DNA of 64,000 bases, from the NCBI RefSeq assembly GCF_009695605.1, contig NZ_VUNQ01000001.1:169100-233099 (forward strand), written 5' to 3'. Position numbers and translations under genes: made by a program. This document shows, piece after piece, positions 8,946 through 16,711 of this stretch. Position 1 is the first letter of the stretch; each line of letters begins with the position of its first letter. The DNA comes from Tissierella pigra (lineage in GTDB: Bacteria; Bacillota; Clostridia; Tissierellales; Tissierellaceae). Below the pieces are notes generated by a model, which was given only the letters and a program-made list of their open reading frames with translations, was not told where the DNA came from and ran no database searches.

Positions 8946-9299
8946 TCAACAAAAAGAATTCTGAATATGATTTATTTTTAAATTTGGTGTCAGATATACT
9001 TCTATTATGTCATATCTCATCTGATAGTCTAATAATCTGTTTTGTTTTATATATAATTGAGAACAATAAATAATTTTTTCTTGCTTTTTTCTATTAACTG
9101 CTTCATATGCGTAACCAAATTTTGTATTTGTTCTTGTTTTAACTTCAATAAAAACCAATATATCTTTATCTAAAGCAATCAAATCAATTTCTCCAATTTT
9201 ATTTCTATAATTTATATCTAAAATATTATATCCATTTGAAACAAGATATTCTTTAGCTATCAATTCTCCTTTTCTACCCTTATCTATATTGTTTTCCAT
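8946..9299 (-). CDS. yraN: YraN-family (UPF0102) putative endonuclease
   Basis: 117 residues with the PD-(D/E)xK-like nuclease core: KGELIAKEYL, then GEIDLIALD, then IEVKTR giving the E...D...ExK pattern. The family lies near rnhB and dprA in many genomes. Its exact role is unproven, though a Holliday-junction or nucleic-acid repair nuclease is presumed from the fold. It overlaps the upstream ylqH-like gene by 20 nt. Confidence 0.9.
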   Translation of the reverse strand: MENNIDKGRKGELIAKEYLVSNGYNILDINYRNKIGEIDLIALDKDILVFIEVKTRTNTKFGYAYEAVNRKKQEKIIYCSQLYIKQNRLLDYQMRYDIIEVYLTPNLKINHIQNSFC

Positions 9300-9576
9300 A
9301 CATTTTACCTCTTTCAGTATCTAAATTATATATATAGAAAATTATTTCTGCCACAGCATCATACAACTCTTCAGGAATCATTTCATTTAGTTCAAGTCCC
9401 ATAAGACTTTCAACTAAGTTTTCGTCTTGATAAATAATAATATCTTCTTCTATTGCTTTTTCTATTATTTTCTCTGCAACAATATTTTCACCTTTGGCTA
9501 TAACCCTAGGTGCTATTTCTTCCTTATTATATGACAATGCTACAGCTTTATTTTGGGCTTTTTTCTCTTTTTTCAT
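9280..9576 (-). CDS. ylqH: FlhB C-terminal-domain-like protein (YlqH family)
   Basis: 98 residues resembling only the cytoplasmic C-terminal domain of the export switch protein FlhB (KAVALSYNKEEIAPRVIAKGENIVAEKIIEKA, then PEELYDAVAEIIFYIY). The autocleavage NPTH motif of full FlhB is not present, and there are no membrane segments. Family members are encoded beside a FliK-like protein, as here. They may act in flagellar hook-length switching, but this is inference. ATG preceded by AAAGGTG. Confidence 0.85.
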   Translation of the reverse strand: MKKEKKAQNKAVALSYNKEEIAPRVIAKGENIVAEKIIEKAIEEDIIIYQDENLVESLMGLELNEMIPEELYDAVAEIIFYIYNLDTERGKMYGKQYR

Positions 9577-9581
9577 AATAT

Positions 9582-11075
9582 TTACACCTTTAAATCTAAT
9601 ATATAAGTTGGGTTTGGATTAGGAGCTATGGAATCTAATATTTCTATATTATTATCTACTATAAATTCAATCCTGTCTAGACTATAACCTATTAATCGAA
9701 TTTTTTCAATCAAATGTTCTTCTTTTGACTTAAATAATTCTAAATCTTCATTCTTTACATTTATCTTTATGTAAAGATTTTTAGATAACAATTCACAAGA
9801 TACCTTAATATTTCCTAGATTATGAGTTTGAAGATTTATAAATACATTGACTTTATCATTATATGATTTTTTTCTTTTATCTTTTTTTATTAAGGTTATT
9901 ATTCCATCTAGAGGACTTTTTTCATGTTTAATAGGAAAAAATACAAATGATAAATCTTTATTGATTTCTCTTAAAAAATCAATTTTAGTTTCAAGTCTAC
10001 TTATTTCTTCCTTTACTTCTTTATCTAAATTATTATTTTGATTGCTAATAATTTTTTGTAGTTCTGCTATTCTTTCATCCTTATTCAAATTAATATTTTT
10101 GATTAAATTTTCCTCAATGAGCTTAAATTCACCTTTAGTAAGTTCGAAGGGTTTTAACTTACCTAGTATATTGTCTATTTCTTTAAAGTCTTTTGAAAAT
10201 TCTATAGGGTCTTCGTTAAATGCTTTTATATTTTTTATATTATTTAAGGAAGGTTTTATACTGTTCTTTAGAAAAAAACTGATTATCTTAATATCTGTAT
10301 CAATAGTATCTGACTTAGTATTACCAGTTTCATTTTTTCTTAACATATTTTCTTTTATAGAATTTTCTTTTGTTATGTCTTCTTTTATTATACTTTCTTT
10401 AACCTCTTCTAATGTACTTATTTTTTCTTGATTTCTCATGGAAGATTTTATTTCTGTTCTTATGAAATCTTTAATTTGCTGACTTATATCTTTATGTTCT
10501 GCATATTCATTTTTGTCTGTAATTAAAAAAGATCTTATGTCAGCTTTTTCCATTAATAACTTATTATCTTCTTTTTCTCCATTGTCTGGATTCAATAGAA
10601 TTACCTTCTGATTATCTTCTAAATTAGATAATTGATATAGCTTTTCCAATGTTTTCAAACAATAGTTTAAGTTTTTTTCAGTTATAGGTATATTATATTT
10701 CATCAAACTTTTCACCAGCTCAATTGATTCTTTAGTCTCTTTTATATTTAAATCTTTCAAGACTTTTACAATAGGATAATCTTCTGCTTTTTCATTTGTT
10801 TTAATTGATATGTTTTTTTCTTGTTCTTGAGGTAAAGGCTTTAAGTGAATCTTATTATCTTCAAAAGATTTCACTAAAAATGAAATTTCATCATTTACTT
10901 CTATATTAAAGTCTGTATCTAAACTAGCTTCAAACATACCATGATTTTTAACGTCAATAATCGCAGTTTTATTTAATATCTCTATAATTTTTCCTTCTAA
11001 GATATTTCCTTCTTTGAAAAGATTCTCTCTATTATTTAAAATTATATTATTTAGTAAAAGACTGTGGATTCTCAA
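9582..11075 (-). CDS. FliK-like C-terminal-domain protein (YlqG-like)
   Basis: 497 residues. The N-terminal 60 look like a small beta barrel (ILEGKIIEILNKTAIIDVKN). A long lysine/glutamate-rich, weakly conserved middle follows. The C-terminal ~100 residues (NLGNIKVSCELLSKNLYIKI... LIEKIRLIGYSLDRIEF) have the shape of the FliK/hook-length-control C-terminal domain. TTG start with AAGGGTG upstream. It lies 5 nt before the FlhB-like gene. FliK and FlhB interact in export-specificity switching, so the pairing supports a shared role. The middle region is too divergent to assign. Confidence 0.7.
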   Translation of the reverse strand: MRIHSLLLNNIILNNRENLFKEGNILEGKIIEILNKTAIIDVKNHGMFEASLDTDFNIEVNDEISFLVKSFEDNKIHLKPLPQEQEKNISIKTNEKAEDYPIVKVLKDLNIKETKESIELVKSLMKYNIPITEKNLNYCLKTLEKLYQLSNLEDNQKVILLNPDNGEKEDNKLLMEKADIRSFLITDKNEYAEHKDISQQIKDFIRTEIKSSMRNQEKISTLEEVKESIIKEDITKENSIKENMLRKNETGNTKSDTIDTDIKIISFFLKNSIKPSLNNIKNIKAFNEDPIEFSKDFKEIDNILGKLKPFELTKGEFKLIEENLIKNINLNKDERIAELQKIISNQNNNLDKEVKEEISRLETKIDFLREINKDLSFVFFPIKHEKSPLDGIITLIKKDKRKKSYNDKVNVFINLQTHNLGNIKVSCELLSKNLYIKINVKNEDLELFKSKEEHLIEKIRLIGYSLDRIEFIVDNNIEILDSIAPNPNPTYILDLKV

Positions 11076-11095
11076 TTACATCACCCTTTTAAAAT

Positions 11096-11704
11096 CTACT
11101 TTAATATGTTTTTTAAAAACGTTAATCTGTGAATAGATGATGGTCCTAATTTTTGTATAGCTTCTCTATGTTCCTTTGTACCATATCCTTTATGCTTTTT
11201 CAAGTTATATCCTTCAAACTCTTTATCCCATTTTATACATAATCTGTCTCTAAATACTTTAGCAATAATAGATGCACATGCTATTCCATGAGACTTGTCA
11301 TCCCCCTTTATAATAGATTCTTGAGGAATATTTAAACTAACTTTTTCTGCATCTATAAGTAAAAAATCTGGCTCTACCTTATTTTCTTCTCTATCTTTTA
11401 GATTTTCTACTGCATATTTCATAGCCAGACGAGTAGCTTCTTTTATATTGATTTCATCTATTATATTAGAATTTACTCTTCCTATACCACAAGCTATAGA
11501 TTTTAAAAGTATTTCGTCATATAAAGCCTCACGTTTCTTTTCGGAAAGCTTCTTAGAATCCTTTACTCCATTAATGATTAGTCCCTGTGGCATTATTATT
11601 GCACAAGCCACCACATCTCCAGCCAAACAACCTCTTCCTACTTCATCTATACAAGCAATCTTTCTATATCCTAATGACTCAACTTTATATTCAATTTCTA
11701 GCAC
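11096..11704 (-). CDS. rnhB: Ribonuclease HII
   Basis: About 202 residues. It has the DEVGRG active-site motif near the N-terminus (IACIDEVGRGCLAGDV), a second acidic site (LLIDAEKV) and HKGYGTKEHREAI at the C-terminus. It nicks RNA-DNA hybrids at ribonucleotides. It lacks the ~60-residue N-terminal substrate-binding domain found in Bacillus RnhB, like E. coli RNase HII. The GTG at 11702-11704 has AGGAG 8 nt upstream. Another GTG two codons earlier is too close to that site. Confidence 0.95.
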   Translation of the reverse strand: MLEIEYKVESLGYRKIACIDEVGRGCLAGDVVACAIIMPQGLIINGVKDSKKLSEKKREALYDEILLKSIACGIGRVNSNIIDEINIKEATRLAMKYAVENLKDREENKVEPDFLLIDAEKVSLNIPQESIIKGDDKSHGIACASIIAKVFRDRLCIKWDKEFEGYNLKKHKGYGTKEHREAIQKLGPSSIHRLTFLKNILK

Positions 11705-11715
11705 AAGCACCTCTC

Positions 11716-12564
11716 CTACTCTTCAGGAAATTCAAGGGTAATTTTTCCTATTATACCTTTTCTAAACTCATCTAGTAAGATACTACTCACTTTAGTATAA
11801 TCTATCTCTCCACCTTTTATGATACACCCTCTCTTTCTGCCAATATTTTCCATTACCTCTAAATATGATTTACCCTCTAATTCTACATTATAACGATTAT
11901 TTAAAAGATTGGGAAAATATTTTGCAAGCCTTTCTACGAGTTTCAGGGCTAGAGTTTCTGTATCTAATATTTCATCTTTAATTGCCCCTGTGAAAGCAAG
12001 ATTTAAGGCCACTTCTTTATCTTCAAACTTAGGCCATAGTATTCCTGGAGTATCCAACAACTCCAAATTAGCCTTTGTCTTAATCCATTGATTTGACTTT
12101 GTGACTCCAGGCCTATTTCCTGTTTTAGCACCTTTTCTTCCTGATAAAGAGTTAATTAATGTAGATTTACCTACATTTGGAATACCAAGTATCATAGCCC
12201 TAGTAGGTCTATTAATTACTCCCCGTTTTTCATAGGCTAATCTTCTTTTTTCTGTTGCTTCATAGGAAAGTTGCTGTAATTTATCTATTCCTTTTCCTTC
12301 TAAAGCATCCATAGTAAGTGATTTAATCCCCTTATTTAAAAAATATTCTTGCCATAGTTTATTTCCATTATTGCTGGCTAAATCTGCCTTATTTAAAATA
12401 ATTATTCTAGGTTTTTCTCCAACTATGGAATCAATAATAGGGTTTTGACTACTGAATGGTATTCTAGCATCTATTAATTCAAAAACAACATCAACCATTG
12501 TAAGAGATTTCTGTATGGATTCTTTTGTTTTCTTCATATGTCCTGGATACCAATTAATATTCAT
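11716..12564 (-). CDS. rbgA: Ribosome biogenesis GTPase RbgA (YlqF)
   Basis: 282 residues with circularly permuted GTPase motifs: NKADL (G4) near 58, then GIPNVGKSTLIN (G1) near 127-138, then DTPG (G3) near 172, after an opening WYPGHMKKT. RbgA completes late assembly of the 50S subunit. The gene sits between rplS and rnhB as in Bacillus. The ribosome site AGGTGGTGA lies just after the rplS terminator. Confidence 0.96.
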   Translation of the reverse strand: MNINWYPGHMKKTKESIQKSLTMVDVVFELIDARIPFSSQNPIIDSIVGEKPRIIILNKADLASNNGNKLWQEYFLNKGIKSLTMDALEGKGIDKLQQLSYEATEKRRLAYEKRGVINRPTRAMILGIPNVGKSTLINSLSGRKGAKTGNRPGVTKSNQWIKTKANLELLDTPGILWPKFEDKEVALNLAFTGAIKDEILDTETLALKLVERLAKYFPNLLNNRYNVELEGKSYLEVMENIGRKRGCIIKGGEIDYTKVSSILLDEFRKGIIGKITLEFPEE

Positions 12565-12576
12565 AAATTCACCACC

Positions 12577-12606
12577 TAAACAAAATTGGGACTATAAAGT
12601 CCCAAT
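12577..12606 (-). terminator. Intrinsic terminator of rplS
   Basis: Minus-strand stem TTGGGACT and AGTCCCAA (12586-12605, 4-nt loop), followed by TTTTGTTT. It lies 4 nt after the rplS stop and before rbgA, so rbgA probably depends on partial read-through or its own start. Confidence 0.8.
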
Positions 12607-12609
12607 AAA

Positions 12610-12957
12610 TTAGTAATTTCTCTTTTCTTTAACTTTAGCAGCTTTACCTTGTCTATCTCTTAGATAGTAAAGTTTAGCTCTTCTTACCTTACCTCTTCTA
12701 GTTACAACTAGTTTTTCAATTCTTGGAGAATGAATAGGGAAAGTTCTTTCAACACCTACTCCATAAGATAATCTTCTTACTGTAAAAGTTTCTCTTGCTC
12801 CGCCACCTTGAATTTTAATTACTGTACCTTCATATACTTGGATTCTCTCACGAGTTCCTTCAACAACTTTGTAATGAACTTGAACAGTATCTCCTACATT
12901 AAAACTAGGTAAATCATTTCTTAATTGTTCGTCTTCTAACATTTTAATTATATCCAT
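12610..12957 (-). CDS. rplS: 50S ribosomal protein L19
   Basis: 115 residues, the standard L19 length, with [13 protein letters not shown] near the N-terminus and the basic C-terminus [18 protein letters not shown]19 lies at the subunit interface. The ATG follows GGGAGG 8-9 nt upstream. It has its own strong promoter and a structured leader, with terminator after it, so it is a largely independent unit. Confidence 0.98.
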   Translation of the reverse strand: MDIIKMLEDEQLRNDLPSFNVGDTVQVHYKVVEGTRERIQVYEGTVIKIQGGGARETFTVRRLSYGVGVERTFPIHSPRIEKLVVTRRGKVRRAKLYYLRDRQGKAAKVKEKRNY

Positions 12958-12970
12958 TGTATAGACCTCC

Positions 12971-13030
12971 CTTCTCCTTAGATGTTCTTACCCTGTAGCA
13001 ATGGCAGAGGACCATCTGTAATTCCATACG
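12971..13030 (-). ncRNA. Structured L19 (rplS) mRNA leader
   Basis: The ~70-nt untranslated leader can fold. Minus-strand AGATG (13013-13017) pairs with CATCT (12980-12984), enclosing CCTCTG (13005-13010) paired with CAGGG (12991-12995, one bulged T). Autogenous L19 leaders are a known class in low-GC Gram-positives, and position, size and two nested stems fit. I did not check the consensus residue by residue. Confidence 0.6.
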
Positions 13031-13036
13031 CTAGGT

Positions 13037-13065
13037 ATTATAGCATATGTATAATTCAATTACAA
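13037..13065 (-). promoter_or_regulatory. Strong promoter of rplS
   Basis: Minus-strand TTGTAA (13060-13065), 17-nt spacer, TATAAT (13037-13042). A dyad (13058-13079, AATTACAA/TTGTAATT arms) starts at the trmD stop codon and overlaps the -35 box. It could act as a weak trmD terminator or an operator. Confidence 0.8.
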
Positions 13066-13077
13066 CTAGTTTTGTAA

Positions 13078-13803
13078 TTATAAATCTTTCTTTAGTTTTG
13101 ATAGAATAACTTTTTCCTCTTCAGTCAAAGCCTTTTTGTCCAATAAATCAGGTCTTTTTATAAAAGTAGACTTTATGGATTCTTCTTTTCTCCATTGTTC
13201 TATTTTCTGATGATTTCCTGAAAGTAATATTTCTGGTACAAAATGTCCATTAAATTCTCTAGGTCTTGTATATTGAGGATATTCCAATAGACCTTTATAA
13301 TGTGACTCTTCTATATAAGATTCGTCACACCTAAGTACACCTGGTAGCAACCTTACAACAGCATCAACTATTATCATTGCTGGTATCTCTCCACCAGTTA
13401 ACACAAAATCGCCAATAGATATTTCCTCATCTACATAATTGTCAATTATTCTATTATCTATACCTTCATAATGACCACATAGAAGAATTAAATGTTCTTC
13501 CTTAGATAATTCATTTGCAAGTTTCTGATTAAACTTTTGTCCTTGAGGTGATAGGTATATTATTCTAGAATTTTGTTTTTTAACACTATTTATGGCATCA
13601 AAAATTGGCTCTGGTTTCATAACCATACCTGAGCCACCTCCAAAAGGATAGTCATCTACCTTTTTGTGCTTATTTTGGGAAAAGTCTCTAATATTTATAC
13701 TATTTATTTCCACTTTATTTTCTTCATAAGCTCTACCTATTATACTCCAATTTAGTAAAGGTGAAAAAAATTCAGGAAATAAAGTCAATATATCTATCTT
13801 CAT
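13078..13803 (-). CDS. trmD: tRNA (guanine-N1-)-methyltransferase TrmD
   Basis: 241 residues. The SPOUT knot is visible (ILLCGHYEGIDNRI, EISIGDFVLTGGEIPAMII), and so is the N-terminal IDILTLFPEFF. It methylates G37 of tRNAs with a G36, preventing frameshifts. It overlaps rimM by 4 nt (ATGA), as is usual in the rpsP-rimM-trmD-rplS unit. Confidence 0.98.
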   Translation of the reverse strand: MKIDILTLFPEFFSPLLNWSIIGRAYEENKVEINSINIRDFSQNKHKKVDDYPFGGGSGMVMKPEPIFDAINSVKKQNSRIIYLSPQGQKFNQKLANELSKEEHLILLCGHYEGIDNRIIDNYVDEEISIGDFVLTGGEIPAMIIVDAVVRLLPGVLRCDESYIEESHYKGLLEYPQYTRPREFNGHFVPEILLSGNHQKIEQWRKEESIKSTFIKRPDLLDKKALTEEEKVILSKLKKDL

Positions 13804-14303
13804 TCTATCATTCCCTCTATAGGGTTAACTACTATTTCTTTATTATCTATATTAATATTGATAATAAATTGGTTTACAGCTGGAATAAGATATTCTTTAT
13901 CTTTTTCCACATCCTTTATTATATACACATCGTTACTAGGCCCTTGTATTACATCTGATAGTATGCCTATTAGATTATTTTTAGTATCAAAAACTTTAGA
14001 GCCTACTAAATCATAGATAAAAAAATGATTTTCTGGTAAAACAACTTTCTCAGTTTCATCCACATATATAAAGCTATCTTTTAAAAAAATGATTTCGTTT
14101 ATGTCATTAAACTCCTTAAACTTTAATATTGCTAGGTTTTTATGATACTTTACCCGCTCTAACTCTACTTTGATTTTTTTATCACCAATATATGCGGTTT
14201 TTAGATAATCAAATCTATTAATGTTATCAGTTAGTGGGTATATCTTTACTTCACCTTTTATTCCATGAGAATTTATTATTTTACCAACTATTGTATATTC
14301 CAT
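13800..14303 (-). CDS. rimM: 16S rRNA processing protein RimM
   Basis: 167 residues. The N-terminal RimM barrel (IVGKIINSHGIKGEVKIYPLTD) is followed by a PRC-type barrel (HFFIYDLVGSKVFD... GPSNDVYIIK). It helps mature the 30S head by binding S19. The ATG follows TAGGTGG. Translationally coupled with trmD. Confidence 0.96.
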   Translation of the reverse strand: MEYTIVGKIINSHGIKGEVKIYPLTDNINRFDYLKTAYIGDKKIKVELERVKYHKNLAILKFKEFNDINEIIFLKDSFIYVDETEKVVLPENHFFIYDLVGSKVFDTKNNLIGILSDVIQGPSNDVYIIKDVEKDKEYLIPAVNQFIININIDNKEIVVNPIEGMIE

Positions 14304-14326
14304 TTTCCACCTATCTCCAATATTTA

Positions 14327-14351
14327 AAGGGATTAGGCATTCTAATCCCTT
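14327..14351 (-). terminator. Hairpin after khpA (weak terminator or processing site)
   Basis: Perfect 10-bp stem AAGGGATTAG/CTAATCCCTT with a 5-nt loop. The khpA stop codon lies inside it. Only TTTAAATATT follows on the minus strand, so termination would be partial. It may tune the ratio between rpsP-khpA and rimM-trmD. Confidence 0.5.
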
Positions 14352-14580
14352 ACTGAATAATTTCTACAACAACTCTTTTATTGTCTTTAATTGCCGCTGC
14401 CTTAACTACTGTTCTTATGGCCTTAGCAATTCTACCTTGTTTTCCTATTACTTTACCCATATCTTCAGGGTGAACCTTAAGTTCAATGATAACAGATTGA
14501 TTGCCTTCTATTTCATTGACTACTACATCATCTGGATTATCTACAAGAGACTTTGCAATAAATTCTACTAACTCTCCCAT
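14350..14580 (-). CDS. khpA: KH-domain RNA-binding protein KhpA (YlqC)
   Basis: 76 residues forming one KH domain, with the GxxG loop in IGKQGRIAKAIR. Family members pair with KhpB (Jag/EloR) and affect cell elongation and small-RNA biology in other Firmicutes. The ATG at 14578-14580 has AGGAGGTG eight nt upstream. It lies between rpsP and rimM, the conserved position. Confidence 0.95.
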   Translation of the reverse strand: MGELVEFIAKSLVDNPDDVVVNEIEGNQSVIIELKVHPEDMGKVIGKQGRIAKAIRTVVKAAAIKDNKRVVVEIIQ

Positions 14581-14613
14581 TTTTAGCACCTCCTAGATAC
14601 TTTTCCTTAAGGA

Positions 14614-14871
14614 TTATTCAGCTTGATTTTCATATAGACCATTTTGTTTAAATAATCTATCTACAGTATCAGTTGGTTTTGCTCCATTTTTAATCCAGTT
14701 AATTGCTTTTTCATTATCTATTTTAACTGTTTTAGGTTCAGTTAATGGATTATAATAGCCTATCTCTTCAATAAATCTTCCATCTCTAGAAGCACGAGAA
14801 TCAGCAACAACTATTCTATAGAAAGGACTTTTCTTAGCTCCCATTCTTCTTAATCTAATTTTAACTGCCAT
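14614..14871 (-). CDS. rpsP: 30S ribosomal protein S16
   Basis: 85 residues beginning [27 protein letters not shown], an exact-type S16 start, with [13 protein letters not shown] primary-assembly protein of the 30S body. Ribosome site AAGGAGG. It lies 33 nt after ffh in the same run. Confidence 0.98.
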   Translation of the reverse strand: MAVKIRLRRMGAKKSPFYRIVVADSRASRDGRFIEEIGYYNPLTEPKTVKIDNEKAINWIKNGAKPTDTVDRLFKQNGLYENQAE

Positions 14872-14904
14872 TTATTTCACCTCCTTAAAAATCAAACTAT
14901 CTAT

Positions 14905-16245
14905 TTAGAAAAAGGGGAATCCAAATTTCCCTTTTTTCTTCATTGTTTTTTCCATATCAGTAAACCTTTTCATCATTTTTTTAGTTTCTTTAAACTGTTT
15001 TAAAATTTTGTTTACCTCTTGGACTGAAGTGCCACTACCTTGAGCTATTCTTTTTCTTCTACTGCTATCTATAATATCAGGATTATCTCTTTCTTTCTTA
15101 GTCATAGATTGAATTATTGCCTTGATTCGATTTATATCTTTTTCATTTACATCTAAACCTTTCAATGCTTTAGAATTCATTCCTGGAATCATTCCTATTA
15201 ATTGATCAATAGGTCCTAAGCTTTTCATCTGTTCCAACTGGTCTAAGAAATCATCAAAAGAAAATTCCTGATTTCTAATTTTTTGTTCTAGTTCCATTGC
15301 TTTCTTAGCATCTATACTAGCTTGAGCCTTTTCAATTAAACTAAGTACATCACCCATACCCAATATTCTTGAAGCCATTCTATCTGGATGAAAAGGTTCT
15401 AATTGATCAAATTTTTCTCCCATACCAGCAAACTTTATAGGTTTTTCTGTTACAGCTCTAATGGACAATGCAGCTCCACCTCTAGCATCTCCATCAAGTT
15501 TAGTAAGTATAACTCCTGTAATTCCTAATTTTTCATTAAATGTTTCAGCTACATTAACTGCATCCTGTCCTGTCATGGCATCAAGTACTAATAGAACCTC
15601 ATTTGGATTAACTGCATCATGGATATTCCTTATTTCATCCATTAATTCTTCATCAATATGAAGTCTTCCAGCAGTATCCACTATTATTACATCATTTCCA
15701 TTTCTTTTCCCATGTTCTAAGGCAGCTTTAGCTATATCTACTGGATTTATTTTATCCCCCATGGAAAATACTGGGACATTCACCTTCTCTCCTACTACTT
15801 CAAGCTGTTTAATAGCTGCTGGTCTATAAACATCACATGCAACTAATAAAGGTCTTTTATTCTGTTTTTTTAAGTTAAATGCTAATTTACCAGTAGTAGT
15901 AGTTTTACCAGCACCTTGTAGACCACACATAAGAATTACTGTTGGCGGGGTTGAAGCAAAGTTTAGTTTAGCTTCTTTTTCACCCATTAAGTTAGTTAAT
16001 TCTTCATTTACTATTTTTATAACCTGTTGACCAGGTGTTAAACTCTCCATTACCTCATAGCCAATTGCTCTTTCTTTTACCTTTTTGATAAAATCTTTTA
16101 CTACCTTAAAGTTTACATCAGCTTCTAAAAGAGCAAGTCTTACTTCTCTCATGGCTACATCAACATCTTTTTCTGAAAGTTTACCTTTCCCTTTTAATTT
16201 CCCCAAAGCATTTTGAAGCTTTTCTGACAAAGATTCAAATACCAT
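14905..16245 (-). CDS. ffh: Signal recognition particle protein Ffh
   Basis: 446 residues. The N domain is followed by the GTPase domain (GLQGAGKTTTTGKLA, DTAGR, TKLDGDARGG) and a methionine-rich M domain (FSFDDFLDQLEQMKSLG... IGMIPGMN) that holds signal sequences and SRP RNA. It ends KFGFPFF. It shares one base with the ylxM stop codon (TAATG), so translation is coupled. Its receptor FtsY is encoded just upstream. Confidence 0.98.
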   Translation of the reverse strand: MVFESLSEKLQNALGKLKGKGKLSEKDVDVAMREVRLALLEADVNFKVVKDFIKKVKERAIGYEVMESLTPGQQVIKIVNEELTNLMGEKEAKLNFASTPPTVILMCGLQGAGKTTTTGKLAFNLKKQNKRPLLVACDVYRPAAIKQLEVVGEKVNVPVFSMGDKINPVDIAKAALEHGKRNGNDVIIVDTAGRLHIDEELMDEIRNIHDAVNPNEVLLVLDAMTGQDAVNVAETFNEKLGITGVILTKLDGDARGGAALSIRAVTEKPIKFAGMGEKFDQLEPFHPDRMASRILGMGDVLSLIEKAQASIDAKKAMELEQKIRNQEFSFDDFLDQLEQMKSLGPIDQLIGMIPGMNSKALKGLDVNEKDINRIKAIIQSMTKKERDNPDIIDSSRRKRIAQGSGTSVQEVNKILKQFKETKKMMKRFTDMEKTMKKKGKFGFPFF

Positions 16246-16628
16246 TACTCTACCACCTCCCGGCTATTATGGAGTATCTTTTTACAAATCTCATTAATAT
16301 TTATTGCCTTATTTTCAATTATATTATCATTTCTGTCTTTTGCAATTTTTATAATGTCTTCAGCGATTTGAACTATATTCTTAATCTCTTTATGGCTTGA
16401 GTAAAACTTTTCTACTAATTTTAAACTTTCTTCATATTGATAAAGTTTTTGTTCTGCTCTTTTTAAAAGATCAAATACACCTTGCCTAGTAACATTAAGT
16501 TCATCACCTATTTCACCTAAGGATAAGTCATGAATATAATATAATTCTATTACTAAATATTGTTTTTCACTAAGTAACTTTCCATAAAAATCAAATAAAA
16601 TTCCTATTTCAACAAGTTTCTCAACCAT
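16245..16628 (-). CDS. ylxM: YlxM family helix-turn-helix regulator/SRP-associated protein
   Basis: 127 residues. A sigma-4-like helix-turn-helix is clear (LSLGEIGDELNVTRQGVFDLLKRAEQKL, about 34-62). YlxM sits before ffh in Firmicutes and Streptococcus homologues modulate SRP RNA/Ffh interaction. The ATG at 16626-16628 lies after GGTGA and directly behind a strong terminator hairpin. Confidence 0.93.
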   Translation of the reverse strand: MVEKLVEIGILFDFYGKLLSEKQYLVIELYYIHDLSLGEIGDELNVTRQGVFDLLKRAEQKLYQYEESLKLVEKFYSSHKEIKNIVQIAEDIIKIAKDRNDNIIENKAININEICKKILHNSREVVE

Positions 16629-16642
16629 TATATCACCAACAA

Positions 16643-16679
16643 AATAATACTGTCAAGTGTTTTACTTGACAGTATTATT
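16643..16679 (-). terminator. Terminator between ftsY and ylxM
   Basis: Perfect 16-bp stem AATAATACTGTCAAGT/ACTTGACAGTATTATT with a 5-nt loop, followed by TTTTG on the minus strand. One of the longest perfect stems in the window. Confidence 0.8.
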
Positions 16680-16711
16680 TTAGTATAAGATTCCTCTTTT
16701 GTCAACAACTA

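Noticed and set aside
8486..9073. Plus-strand reading frame of 195 residues opposite comM and yraN
   Set aside because: It is antisense to two well-supported genes, with no recognisable domain and no ribosome site.
16660..16690. Plus-strand promoter using TTGACA at 16666-16671
   Set aside because: The only -10-like hexamer is 12 nt away and no plus-strand gene follows.
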